From positions 1-64,000 of the forward strand of contig JBLINY010000008.1 of assembly GCA_047638695.1 (NCBI GenBank): a DNA stretch of 64,000 bases. Direction: 5' to 3'. A program made the position numbers and the translations under genes. The stretch comes from JAHECQ01 sp047638695 (GTDB lineage Bacteria > Actinomycetota > Acidimicrobiia > Acidimicrobiales > SZUA-35). Positions 16,745 to 26,049 of the stretch are shown one piece after another (the first letter of the stretch is position 1; each line of letters starts with the position of its first letter). The notes under the pieces are model-generated. The model made no database searches and was not told the DNA's origin. It worked only from the letters and a program-made list of their open reading frames with translations.

Positions 16745-18234
16745 CGGCTCCGGCAGCCAGCCAGCAGGGCTCGGCAGCTGCTTCCGGCCTGGCGGTGGCT
16801 GGTGCCATCACAACGATGGTCGCCAACTTCGGTATCGCTTGGCTTGTCTCGACCGGTGGCGCCGGTCTGACCGGCGTCTTCTTCGTCACCACCGCAATCA
16901 TTGCCATCGCGTCCAACGGCAGCTGCCTCGGAACCATGACCGGCATGGTGTATTTCCTACCGCGGACATTGGCCGACCCACAGCCGAACCCTCGCGGGCT
17001 CCTTGTCACCGCACTCAGGCCGGTGATATTGGTTTCCTCAGCCATCACGCTTTTGTTGCTGGTTGCCGCCCCGTTTATCGCCGACGTCGTTGCTGCGGAC
17101 TCCGCCGCCGCGGCGTCGACAATGCTCCGCATCATGGCCTTCGCCGTCGTGCCGTGGGCCGTCACCGTCACGCTGCTGGGCGCCACTCGTGGCCTCGGAT
17201 CGATGACGCCCACTGCCGGCATCGGCCAGGTCCTGCGGCCCGGGCTCCAGATTGTGCTGTTGGCCGTAGTGTTCGCACTCGATCGCACGCCGCCGGCTGC
17301 CACCGTCGCCGTTGCATGGTTGATCCCCGTGATGATTGGCCTCGTCGTGGCCGTCTGGTCGGTTCGCCGGCTCGGGGGGTTTCGCACCAGCGACACCAGC
17401 CCAGTCGAACCCCGAGAGTTCTGGAGCTACACCCGACCGCGAGCCGCCTCGACAGCACTTCAAATCGCGCTCGAGCGGCTCGATGTCGTGATCGTCGGCG
17501 CACTCATCGGCACCGGCCCGGCCGGTGTCTACGGCGCGCTGACTCGCTACGTAACCGCCGGCAACTTTCTGATCTTCTCGATCGGTCAAGCCGTATCAGG
17601 CCACCTCCGCCGGGCCGTCGTCGCCCAGAACTGGGACCGAGCTGGCATGTTGCTAAAGCAGGCCACCGGGTGGCTGGTGCTGTTGGCGTGGCCCTACTTC
17701 CTGCTCGTAGGGGCGCAGCCCAAACCACTAGCCCGCCTGCTGAGTGCCGACTACGTAGGTGAGGCCCACATCCTGACCATCCTGGTGTTCGGCATGCTGT
17801 TCAGCGCAGCGGCTGGCCCAATCGACCTCACGCTTCTCATGCTTGGCCGCAGCGCGGCGTCGCTGGCTGCCGTCGCCGCGGCCATCGTCACCGACCTGCT
17901 GCTACTCGCTGTCTTGGCGAAACCCTTCGGTCTCACCGGCGCCGCGATCGCCTGGGCCGTCAGCGTCGTCGTCCAAAATTCGATCGCCAGCGTGTTGGTT
18001 TATCGCGACACCGGGCTGCGAGCATGGTCGTCACGGTCGACAACGGCCGCCCTCGTCGCCGTCGTTGCCACGGTTCCCGCCCTCTTCATCGGCGGCACCG
18101 CGTTCGCCGGGCTTGTTGCCGCCGCCGCATTGGCCGGACTCATCATGTTGGCCGCCGTAGCCCTGCTCCACCGGCAGCTGGGGCTCGACGAGCTGCTACC
18201 CCAACGACTGCTCAGTCGGTTGCCAGGGTTCTAA
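16741..18234 (+). CDS. Polysaccharide flippase (Wzx/MATE-like)
   Basis: A 497-residue membrane protein with roughly 12-14 hydrophobic segments spread along its whole length, few charged loops, and the general pattern of MOP-superfamily oligosaccharide flippases. It would move undecaprenyl-linked repeat units to the outside for the O-antigen-ligase-like protein. The GTG at 16741 overlaps the kinase stop. The 3' end overlaps the convergent lipoprotein gene by 23 bases. Confidence 0.85.
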   Translation: MTAPAASQQGSAAASGLAVAGAITTMVANFGIAWLVSTGGAGLTGVFFVTTAIIAIASNGSCLGTMTGMVYFLPRTLADPQPNPRGLLVTALRPVILVSSAITLLLLVAAPFIADVVAADSAAAASTMLRIMAFAVVPWAVTVTLLGATRGLGSMTPTAGIGQVLRPGLQIVLLAVVFALDRTPPAATVAVAWLIPVMIGLVVAVWSVRRLGGFRTSDTSPVEPREFWSYTRPRAASTALQIALERLDVVIVGALIGTGPAGVYGALTRYVTAGNFLIFSIGQAVSGHLRRAVVAQNWDRAGMLLKQATGWLVLLAWPYFLLVGAQPKPLARLLSADYVGEAHILTILVFGMLFSAAAGPIDLTLLMLGRSAASLAAVAAAIVTDLLLLAVLAKPFGLTGAAIAWAVSVVVQNSIASVLVYRDTGLRAWSSRSTTAALVAVVATVPALFIGGTAFAGLVAAAALAGLIMLAAVALLHRQLGLDELLPQRLLSRLPGF

Positions 18235-19276
18235 TCATCTCGGCGAACGCTGCAGCCGACGACTCCGACGACTCAATGTTCCAGACACAGTCCGGGAAGT
18301 TGCCGTCGGGAGCAGTGATGTCGAACCACGCGAAGAAGGCCAGATCGGCGGCGACCTCTGGGTGCTGCATCGTGACGGTCGCATCAGCGATCCACGCTGC
18401 CTTGCGGCCAACGTGTTCCGGGTCTTCGACCGGCCCGAGTTCGGGGACGGCAAGCGGCTTTCCGTGAGCGCGAGCGAACCTCAACGGCTCCTGGATGAGT
18501 TCGCCGAAAGAGACCCACGCCCGATCGGTAGCTTGGCAGGTGTACCAGTTGTAGGAGTCGGCACCGACGACATCGACGACGTCATCACCGGGGTACCAGC
18601 TTTCTGCGGTTCCCCGTCGAAAGCTTCCGTTGGTAAGGGTCCATGTCAGTTGCACATGTTCTCCACCCCGCTCATCGAGCAGCTGAGCCAGCCGCCTCCA
18701 CATGGCAACAAAGTCCTCAGCCGAGCCGTTGGGCCGACTATCACCCGTCTCGGGCTCATGATTGATCGTGACGTAGCTACCGACTGGCAGCGATGCGAAC
18801 CGATCAACCCACCCAATGAACTGGCCGTAGAGGGCGCTGCCTGGCTGTGAGGCAGCAAGGTCAGCCCAAGGAATCGACGAACCGTCGTTCGTCCGTGGCC
18901 GAACCGACAGGTGCACCCGGCGGCCACCCACGACCATCGCCAACAGGTCGGCATTAGGGACCCGGTCGTCCCAGCGAGCAAATGTCCGGACCACCTCGAA
19001 CTGCACACCAACCTTCGTTTCGACCAGCTCGGTCGCAGCGAGAGTGGATTCCTTCACCGCAACGCCGACGAGAGGCTGGCGGCCAGATGGCTGTATCAGT
19101 GAGTCCCTGTCGACCTCGGGCGACGACGGTTGAACATCACTCGATCCCTCAATCGACGTGGAGGAACCTTCGGCCTGCGGGTTGTCGTTTGCTGACGATG
19201 TGCAGGCTCCGAGGACGGCAGACCAGCTGAGGAGGACCAACCAGCGAACAAACCGGACACGAGACAAGTTAGACAT
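18212..19276 (-). CDS. GH26-like glycan hydrolase lipoprotein
   Basis: A 354-residue secreted lipoprotein: signal peptide with a lipobox (VLGAC), then a Ser-rich linker to ~residue 60, then a beta/alpha-barrel with INHEPE (probable acid/base Glu) and AVPELGP (probable nucleophile Glu), the arrangement of family 26 glycoside hydrolases. Such enzymes in exopolysaccharide loci trim or release polymer outside the membrane. It starts six bases after the O-antigen-ligase-like gene, in the same minus-strand operon. Assignment to GH26 rests on these two motifs and the overall layout. Confidence 0.72.
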   Translation of the reverse strand: MSNLSRVRFVRWLVLLSWSAVLGACTSSANDNPQAEGSSTSIEGSSDVQPSSPEVDRDSLIQPSGRQPLVGVAVKESTLAATELVETKVGVQFEVVRTFARWDDRVPNADLLAMVVGGRRVHLSVRPRTNDGSSIPWADLAASQPGSALYGQFIGWVDRFASLPVGSYVTINHEPETGDSRPNGSAEDFVAMWRRLAQLLDERGGEHVQLTWTLTNGSFRRGTAESWYPGDDVVDVVGADSYNWYTCQATDRAWVSFGELIQEPLRFARAHGKPLAVPELGPVEDPEHVGRKAAWIADATVTMQHPEVAADLAFFAWFDITAPDGNFPDCVWNIESSESSAAAFAEMIRTLATD

Positions 19277-19282
19277 GAAGCG

Positions 19283-20554
19283 TCAGATGAAAGCTTCGAG
19301 CGCGGCGTTCCGCTGAAGGCGAATGGCGATAGCCGCTGCAGCCAGCATCGTGAACATCTGATGCGGAACTTGAAGGTAATAGGGGGTCTGTAGGAGCCCA
19401 ACGACGACGGCGACGTGAGCCCACATGCCAGGCACGGTCTCCTGCCTGCGAGTTCGCCAGGCAAGTGTGACGAACATGCCCATGTAGCCAAAGGCCCCGA
19501 CAAGGCCGTAGGAAAACATGACAAACCAGATCTGCCCGTGGGTGCCAACTGATGGCAGGTTGCGATCGTTGGGTCGGGGGGCACCCCACCCGAAGACCGG
19601 GCGCTCCATGGTCCCCTCGACCGCGTCGACGACGAGCTCGAAGCGATCCTTGTTGGAATGAGCGGTATCGATGCGGGTGACGATGACGTCGCCAAGGGGG
19701 GTGATGGTGAGCACCAGGGCAAGCACCATCGTCGCCAGGATGCCGTTGCGCAGGGCTTTACTTTGTCCAGCAACACCAAACCTCAGAGCGGCGTACATCA
19801 ACCCGATGCCCAGACTCAGCCATAGGCCGCGGTTGAGCGAAAGAACGGCGGGCACGACCGAGGCGATGAGGGCGAAGCGCACCAACTTGGGCGATAGACC
19901 AACCCGGGGTTCGCGCAGGGCAATGAGCGCGAAGGGGGTCAGCAACGCCAGCATCGAACCCCAAGTATTTGTGTACGGAAAGGGCGCCTTCGCTCGCGGC
20001 AGCGGAAACCCGATGATGTCCTGAAGGTCGGCGAAGCTGGGGGTGACCAGCGTCCGGATCAATTCGTTTTGTAGCAGCGGACCCGGTATCAGGTTGGCGG
20101 CGGGCGAACGGAATCCGAATTCGCCAACAAGAAAAGCAAGATAGCCACCGGCCACGGTGGCAAGCCATAACAGCGCGAAGGCCCGCACGACCGACCACAC
20201 CGACACGCCACGACGGCCATTCAGCACATAGAGGAACATGATGGTGGCAGCGCCGTAGTACCCGGACCGCAGAGCCCACCCAGCCATACGAGCGGCGGAG
20301 TCGATGCTGAAGACCGAGCCACCCACGGCCACCAGGAACACGATCCACAGGCCAAACCCCTTCGGCACGACCAGATCGCGACGACGAAGCAGCGAAGCGG
20401 CCATCGGGATGGCAAAGATGATCCAGGTGAACCCGGCCAACCCCAGCAGAAACCAGATCGGCAGCCAGGTGATCATCAGCACCAACGGCCAGGCGGGCAG
20501 AGGCGCCTCGGCTTCGGGCCGGACAAGCTTGGGTCTTGTGGCTTTGGCTACCAT
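19283..20554 (-). CDS. O-antigen ligase/polymerase-family membrane protein
   Basis: A 423-residue protein with about 10-11 hydrophobic segments and one larger external loop in the second half, containing the RPVFGWGAPRPND segment typical of the Wzy_C/WaaL family. It would polymerise or ligate the repeat units of the exopolysaccharide. Upstream is the Wzz-like gene, downstream the GH26-like lipoprotein, all on the minus strand. Whether it acts as polymerase or ligase cannot be told from sequence. Confidence 0.83.
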   Translation of the reverse strand: MVAKATRPKLVRPEAEAPLPAWPLVLMITWLPIWFLLGLAGFTWIIFAIPMAASLLRRRDLVVPKGFGLWIVFLVAVGGSVFSIDSAARMAGWALRSGYYGAATIMFLYVLNGRRGVSVWSVVRAFALLWLATVAGGYLAFLVGEFGFRSPAANLIPGPLLQNELIRTLVTPSFADLQDIIGFPLPRAKAPFPYTNTWGSMLALLTPFALIALREPRVGLSPKLVRFALIASVVPAVLSLNRGLWLSLGIGLMYAALRFGVAGQSKALRNGILATMVLALVLTITPLGDVIVTRIDTAHSNKDRFELVVDAVEGTMERPVFGWGAPRPNDRNLPSVGTHGQIWFVMFSYGLVGAFGYMGMFVTLAWRTRRQETVPGMWAHVAVVVGLLQTPYYLQVPHQMFTMLAAAAIAIRLQRNAALEAFI

Positions 20555-20629
20555 GCGAAGGGCCCTAAAAGAGGGAGCGGAGAGAAGGAGCGAGACGAGC
20601 TGTAACGTGACACGCTCTCAAGCTCCGGA

Positions 20630-22207
20630 TCAGGATCCGGAGGCCTCGGCGACGACCGTACCGACAACGTCGGCACCCACCAGCCTGAGCTGCTCTACTG
20701 ATTCTGCGACACCGGAGCGGGTGGCCCGGCTCGGCTCAATCACAAGGACCGCGCCTTCACAAAGACGAGCTAAGTCAATTGCGTCAGCAACCTGCAGCAC
20801 CGGCGGCGCCTCGAACACGACCAGATCGAACTCGGCCCGAGCGCTCGAGACCAAACGACCGAAGTCGTCGCTCTGAAGCAAACGAGCGGGCGACTCGACC
20901 GCGGTGCCGGCCGGCAAGATCTGAAGATTGGGGATGCTCGGAAGTGTCTGAATGGCGACGCTGATGGCGACTCGGCCAGCCAGCACATCGCTGAGACCGA
21001 CCGTGTTCTCGATGTCGAAGCGTTCATGCAAACTCGGTCGGCGAAGGTCGGCGCCAACCAACAACGTGCGACGACCAGAACGAGCAGCCGCAGCAGCCAG
21101 GTTTGCAGCCACGGTCGTGGACGAGTGCGGGTTGTTGGTGCCAGCAACGAGCAGCGTCGACTTGTCGTGTTCGTCGAGGTTGAAGAGCAGTGATCCCTGC
21201 ACCCGACGATAGGCCTCGCCACCAGGTGTGTTGATCTCCGCAATCGCAGAACCGCTGCCGCGGCGGAAGAGTCCACCGCCGACGGGCACCGTTCCCAAGA
21301 CCTGCAGTCCCATCGCTGTCAGCTCCACCCCGGCCGACCGCAGCCGGTCGTCGCGACGATCAAGAACAAAGGCGATGCCGAGACCACCGAGCAGGCCAAG
21401 CAACGCACCGGAAACCGGACCGGCGATTCCCGGAATGCCGCTCTTCGAGGTCGGCAGACCGGCATCGTTGAGAACCTCACCCGGGTCGATGCTTATCGAG
21501 TCGATGTTGGCCAGCTTGGCTCCGATGCCTGCGAGCTCTTCGCGCTTCGAGATCTCGCGATACGAGGGCTGCCCGTCCGGGGCAACGACGCCACCGGTGA
21601 GCTCATCCAGTTCCTCGATCAGTTGCGATTCGCGAGCCACGAGTTGCTCGCGAGCGAGGTTCGTGGCCGAGAGGCCTTCATCACGTCGGAAGTCGAGATA
21701 GGCGTGAGCTGTCGCCTGAGCAAGCTGTTGGGCTCGAACTGCGGTTCCAGCCGAAGCGGTGAACACCAGGATGTGTGAATCAGAGGGAACAACAACTTCG
21801 ATCAGCTCGCTGACGGCTCGCGCCTCGGCGGAGTCGATGCTGAAGACTTCAGCGGCCGCTTCGATCTCGGGCTGATCGAAATCAACCAGCAGCGGATTGC
21901 TCGGACTGGCTTCCTTGGCTGCGACAAGCAGAGCAAGAGCCCGCTCGACCACCCGCTGTGAGCTCGCGATCACCTGCTCGGTCTCGGGGTTCACCTGTCG
22001 GCTTGCATCGAGGTTGGGGTCATCACCGCTGATGACCAGTGGTCGAACTTCAACCTGAGCCTCGGCCTTGAATTCCGATGTACGGAACGCGAGCAAGAGA
22101 AAACCGAGAACGAGACCCGCTGCGGTGCAGCCAGCAATGACCAGCCACCACCGTCGGATAGCCGTCGTGTATTCGGAAACATCGATGACAGAGTCGCCAT
22201 CAGGCAT
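20630..22207 (-). CDS. Wzz chain-length domain fused to a degenerate BY-kinase/CpsD domain
   Basis: A 525-residue protein. Residues ~1-240 are a Wzz domain with two membrane helices (WWLVIAGCTAAGLVLGFLLL and one near 240) around a coiled region. The rest resembles CpsD/BY-kinases, but the P-loop reads GTNNPHSSTT, without the GK(S/T) lysine, and Walker A' reads LLVGADLRRP, with the first Asp lost. No tyrosine-rich tail is present (the end is VVAEASGS). It is probably a regulator or scaffold rather than an active kinase. GAAGAAGG six bases upstream selects ATG 22207 over an earlier start at 22243. Confidence 0.85.
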   Translation of the reverse strand: MPDGDSVIDVSEYTTAIRRWWLVIAGCTAAGLVLGFLLLAFRTSEFKAEAQVEVRPLVISGDDPNLDASRQVNPETEQVIASSQRVVERALALLVAAKEASPSNPLLVDFDQPEIEAAAEVFSIDSAEARAVSELIEVVVPSDSHILVFTASAGTAVRAQQLAQATAHAYLDFRRDEGLSATNLAREQLVARESQLIEELDELTGGVVAPDGQPSYREISKREELAGIGAKLANIDSISIDPGEVLNDAGLPTSKSGIPGIAGPVSGALLGLLGGLGIAFVLDRRDDRLRSAGVELTAMGLQVLGTVPVGGGLFRRGSGSAIAEINTPGGEAYRRVQGSLLFNLDEHDKSTLLVAGTNNPHSSTTVAANLAAAAARSGRRTLLVGADLRRPSLHERFDIENTVGLSDVLAGRVAISVAIQTLPSIPNLQILPAGTAVESPARLLQSDDFGRLVSSARAEFDLVVFEAPPVLQVADAIDLARLCEGAVLVIEPSRATRSGVAESVEQLRLVGADVVGTVVAEASGS

Positions 22208-22333
22208 GCGTAGACCTTCTTCTTGGCCGGAATCGGACGCCACAAAGACGCCACCACTCCTTCATCGGCCCGCGGGCACCGAGGTTGAGGATCCCGACGA
22301 TGTTGGGCAGCAGCCTCACCGTTGAGCCCCCGG

Positions 22334-23866
22334 CTACTCGCAGCTGGTGCCTGCGGGTGTGGGACCGGGAACGATCCCGACCGTCGGTTGCGTGACCGGC
22401 GGAGCGGTAGCTGCCGTCGTCTCGGCTCCGTCACCGACACCCGAATCGGCGGGTGTTGCGCCGGAGATCTGCACGTTGTCGCGGGGCGTCGCCCGAAGGC
22501 CCTGCCAATCGGCACCCACGATCAGCACCACCTCGGAGAGCGATGCATCGACCTCATACGCAGGTCCGGCGACCAGGTAGGCCGCCAGCCGTTCGGCGGC
22601 CACTTCCTGCCCCGGGGCGTAACGGATGACCGTACGATCAGCGGGGGCGGGATTGGTGAAGATCAATGGCACATCGAGACCGTGGCCGTTGAGCTCTTGC
22701 GCCGTCGCTTTGGCCAGGCCACCAATGCCACTTCCGTTGTAGACCGCGTAGGTTGCAGGCGGGGCACCAACGACCGCGGCAACGGGTACCTCTTCACCAC
22801 GGAAGACAGCAAAGATCGGTTCGGCCACTTCCTGGTCGAGCCCGAGGACAGCGGCACCGGTCGCGGTGCGAAAGTCGAACACGGGCAACGAATGGCTGAT
22901 GATCTGGTCGTCGGCGAGGCTAGCCAGACTCGAGGCCAAGGCCAAGAGGTCTTCCGGCCCGGTCGTGGCATCACGTGTGAAGTTCTCACCGCCTGCGTTG
23001 AGCACGGCATTCACCGTTCCGAGGTCCGTGATGTCGAGTCGACTCATGGCGGTGGCCGCCACCCGCTTCAAGAAGTACTGCTGGCGACTGGTTCGGCCCA
23101 GGTCACCCGTGCCGTCGATTCGCCAAGATCCATCTTCGAAGTACTCGAGGCTGCGACCACGAGCGAAGGCCAGTGCCTGGCTTCCATTGAGTTCGTGACA
23201 ACCAGCCGTGTCGATGGCAAGTCCTGACCCTGCATCGCGCATGGCGCGGTCGAACCAAATGGGCACGCCACCGATGGCATCGACGACGTCCTGGAACCCG
23301 GCCAAGTTGATCTCGGCGTAGTGGTTGATTTCAATGTCGAAGTTCTGCTCAATGGTTTCGAGCAGACGCTGCTCGCCGCCCTCACCATTGAACGCGGCGT
23401 TGATACGACCGTCGCCCCCATCGCTGTAGTTGACCAAAAGGTCACGAGGGATCGACAACAGGTGCACCTGCGTTCGAGCCGGATCGATTCGGGCCACGAT
23501 GATGGTGTCTGTGCGTTTCCCATCGGGCTTTCCTTCGCCGAGGATCACGCCAGCATTGGGATCGTCATCATCAATTCCGGCCCGGCTATCGCTTCCGACG
23601 AGCAGCCAGTTCTCGGCCTCACCATCGACTGAACCAGCCAACCCATCGATGGGGGCCACATCGATCTGATTCCACTTATCGAGCGACCACGCCAGGACAC
23701 CTGCAGCGCTGAGAGCCACCACCGTCGCGATGACACCGCAACTGATGATCAGCTTCTCGACCGCCGATCGGCCACGGCGAACGCGGTTCGAGCGCGCGCT
23801 ACGAGTCGGTTCGCTTGGGTCAGGGTGGGATTGGGGTCCGCGAGGTTCCAGAGGGCGATCGGGCAT
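22334..23866 (-). CDS. LytR-CpsA-Psr (LCP) family glycopolymer transferase with LytR_C domain
   Basis: About 510 residues: a basic cytoplasmic N-terminus, one transmembrane helix (VIATVVALSAAGVLAW), the LCP catalytic domain (GSDSRAG, RTDTIIVARID, LSIPRDLLV, INAAFNGEGG, ALAFARGR) and a C-terminal LytR_C domain (YAVYNGSGIGGLA), ending in a Thr/Pro-rich tail. LCP enzymes attach undecaprenyl-linked glycopolymers to peptidoglycan or arabinogalactan. It is the likely cell-wall attachment step for the locus. I use ATG 23866; a TAGCGT lies ten bases upstream. A TTG at 23941 would add 25 residues. Confidence 0.9.
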   Translation of the reverse strand: MPDRPLEPRGPQSHPDPSEPTRSARSNRVRRGRSAVEKLIISCGVIATVVALSAAGVLAWSLDKWNQIDVAPIDGLAGSVDGEAENWLLVGSDSRAGIDDDDPNAGVILGEGKPDGKRTDTIIVARIDPARTQVHLLSIPRDLLVNYSDGGDGRINAAFNGEGGEQRLLETIEQNFDIEINHYAEINLAGFQDVVDAIGGVPIWFDRAMRDAGSGLAIDTAGCHELNGSQALAFARGRSLEYFEDGSWRIDGTGDLGRTSRQQYFLKRVAATAMSRLDITDLGTVNAVLNAGGENFTRDATTGPEDLLALASSLASLADDQIISHSLPVFDFRTATGAAVLGLDQEVAEPIFAVFRGEEVPVAAVVGAPPATYAVYNGSGIGGLAKATAQELNGHGLDVPLIFTNPAPADRTVIRYAPGQEVAAERLAAYLVAGPAYEVDASLSEVVLIVGADWQGLRATPRDNVQISGATPADSGVGDGAETTAATAPPVTQPTVGIVPGPTPAGTSCE

Positions 23867-23981
23867 AACAGCGCCAACGCTAGCGCCCGATGGGTCGGCG
23901 ATCGGGGCAGCCTGACTGGGTTTGTCGTCGGGTCGCTGCAACTAGGCTCGCCATCGTGGTCGACACAATCGCACGCCGGCC

Positions 23982-24605
23982 ATGAACGACTCCCTCGTCA
24001 TCGGCGAAGACGGCCACGCTCGGTGTGGTTGGGGTAGTTCCACGCCCGACTACGCCGAGTACCACGATCTCGAATGGGGAAGGGCGGTCACCGACGACCG
24101 AACCCTTTTCGAAAAAATGTGCCTCGAGGGATTCCAATCCGGTCTCTCATGGATCACCGTGCTGCGCAAGCGGCCGGCCTTCCGCGAGGTCTTTGCCGAC
24201 TTCGACGCTGGGATTGTCGCCGGCTATGGCGAACCTGATGTGCTGCAACTGCTTGATGACACCCGGATCATTCGCCATCGAGGAAAGATCGAAGCGACGA
24301 TCTCCAACGCCAGAGTGCTGCTCGATTTACAGGCTCAAGGCCAGACCCTCGCCGCCCTAATTTGGTCGTACCGACCCGACGATTGCACCCGGCCTCGCTC
24401 TTTCGCCGAGGTGCCGGCCACGACGCCCGGGTCGACCACGTTGTCGAAAGACCTGAAGAAGCGGGGCTTTCGTTTCGTCGGACCAACCACCGCCTATGCA
24501 GCGATGCAAGCAATGGGTGTCGTCAACGACCACATCGTTGGTTGCTGGGTCGGCGACGAGTGCGATAACTCGCAAAAAAGGGCTGCGCAAACACTGAGCA
24601 ATTAA
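23982..24605 (+). CDS. tag: DNA-3-methyladenine glycosylase I
   Basis: A 207-residue member of the Tag family: CGWG near the N-terminus, YHDLEWGR, LEGFQSGLSWITVLRKRPAFR, RHRGKIEATISNA and a C-terminal GVVNDHIVGC that completes the Cys/His zinc site. It excises 3-methyladenine from alkylated DNA as the first step of base excision repair. Length is normal for the family. It diverges from the LCP gene and stands alone. Confidence 0.93.
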   Translation: MNDSLVIGEDGHARCGWGSSTPDYAEYHDLEWGRAVTDDRTLFEKMCLEGFQSGLSWITVLRKRPAFREVFADFDAGIVAGYGEPDVLQLLDDTRIIRHRGKIEATISNARVLLDLQAQGQTLAALIWSYRPDDCTRPRSFAEVPATTPGSTTLSKDLKKRGFRFVGPTTAYAAMQAMGVVNDHIVGCWVGDECDNSQKRAAQTLSN

Positions 24606-24641
24606 TCTCATTTGAACAAGGCCTAAAGAATCAGGCAGCGA

Positions 24642-25994
24642 ATGGTCGAAGTGGTGTGTATGCACCCCTCTCCGTCGCCACAATTCGACCATCACTCGGT
24701 CGTTGGGCTCTCGGCAGTCGAAGACGGGACATCCTCGTCTGCGGCATCCGGTCTCATCGGCCCCGTGGGCTTGGAGCTGCGACAGGTTTCGGGTTTAAAC
24801 GGGGGCGTTGCCCAACCGCTGGCGGCCGGAGGGGTGCAGTACGAAAATGGCAACGGCATCGGCTTTCGGCTCGAGGCTGATGCTGACGGCGAGATCGTGC
24901 TGTCACCCGTTGGCACCACCGTGCGTCTCGACGACCGGGCGGTCGACCGTCCGACACAGGTCGGTGGGGCAACTATTGGCATCGGCTTTGCCGAGTTCAG
25001 GGTTTCCCAGCGTCGACCACCTACCGATCACGCCCCTGGTCTGCCTCTTCTCGATCGCCAACCGCCGGCCGAAGAAGTCGTCGAGACACCGCCCGGGAGC
25101 ATCACCGACGAGGAGCTGATCGCAGCCGTCGCAATCGGTCAGCGTCGGGCCGTCGAAGCCCGGCGATTCGCATGGCCCGACCCGGAGGAAATCGTCTACC
25201 AGGCCATTGCCAACGGTCCCCGGCTGTGGAGCCGTCCCGTCGGCAGCGAGCTGTTCGCCAACGTCAGCCTGGCCAGCGGATCCCTCCCGTGGCGGGTCTC
25301 GCTTGACCGGCCCGTTCAGGTCAGTACTCGTTGCCGGGGAGCCATCGCCCGCTATGAGGTATTGCCGGCTGTCCCGTTGCACGCCGACCTAACACAAGGT
25401 CCAATCGGAATCGTTGGTCAGCGCCCGGGTGTTCTCGCTCTCGCCCGCCAACTGGTCTTGAGCTTGACCGCGCTCACCCCGCCCACTGACCTTCGCCTTC
25501 GCATTCAGGCTGCCAGCCGTCACAGCGACGACTGGTCTTGGGCTACCCCGCTCCCTCACGTCGACCCCGAGTCGACCGACCCAGACCGCTTCACCATCAC
25601 GGTCGTCGATCAACCCGGTCCGCAGGGCGGATCAACCGTGGCTACGGGGCCCGGCGTCATCGTCTTGACCGACGACGCCGACAACCTGCCCGACTGCGAT
25701 GACGTCGTCATCGTGGCAGCCGATGGCACCTGCACGGTGCTCGATCATCGCCGAGAGTTGATGACGATGGCGGCTTGCCCGCGAGGCCTCGATCTGATCG
25801 TCGCGGCCGAGGCGGCCTTGGCGGTGCAAGGAGTCGCGGCCACCACACCGGCCTCGGTCGAGCGACGAACGAGTCGTTTCACCGGAGTGATGCGAACGTT
25901 GGCCGCGACCAAGCGGCCGACTCGGACCGACTTTCGTCGTCCGCCAATTGGGCTAACACCCCTCACTGAGGGCTACGAGGCCGCCTTCTTTTAG
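24642..25994 (+). CDS. EccC/FtsK-type N-terminal module without ATPase domains
   Basis: A 450-residue protein. Residues ~20-125 look like an FHA-like or small beta domain. The middle contains the pattern found before the first ATPase of type VII secretion EccC proteins (GPRLWSRPVGSELFANVSLA, then SLPW, PVQVS, GPIGIVGQRPGVLALARQLV), but no P-loop (GxxxxGK) or Walker B follows; where EccC has its ATPase there is a Rossmann-like strand set ending in TPLTEGYEA. I see no ESX partner genes nearby. It may be a remnant or a stand-alone binding module. An alternative start is ATG 24660. Confidence 0.6.
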   Translation: MVEVVCMHPSPSPQFDHHSVVGLSAVEDGTSSSAASGLIGPVGLELRQVSGLNGGVAQPLAAGGVQYENGNGIGFRLEADADGEIVLSPVGTTVRLDDRAVDRPTQVGGATIGIGFAEFRVSQRRPPTDHAPGLPLLDRQPPAEEVVETPPGSITDEELIAAVAIGQRRAVEARRFAWPDPEEIVYQAIANGPRLWSRPVGSELFANVSLASGSLPWRVSLDRPVQVSTRCRGAIARYEVLPAVPLHADLTQGPIGIVGQRPGVLALARQLVLSLTALTPPTDLRLRIQAASRHSDDWSWATPLPHVDPESTDPDRFTITVVDQPGPQGGSTVATGPGVIVLTDDADNLPDCDDVVIVAADGTCTVLDHRRELMTMAACPRGLDLIVAAEAALAVQGVAATTPASVERRTSRFTGVMRTLAATKRPTRTDFRRPPIGLTPLTEGYEAAFF

Positions 25995-26018
25995 AGCTCG
26001 ACTCTCCCAGACTCCAAT

Positions 26019-26037
26019 CCTTCGAGAACCCCGAAGG
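26019..26037. terminator. Weak hairpin between convergent genes
   Basis: CCTTCG (26019-26024) pairs with CGAAGG (26032-26037) around a seven-base loop between two convergent genes. There is no T run on either side, so termination is possible but weakly supported. Confidence 0.3.
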
Positions 26038-26049
26038 CTGGTGAGCGAC

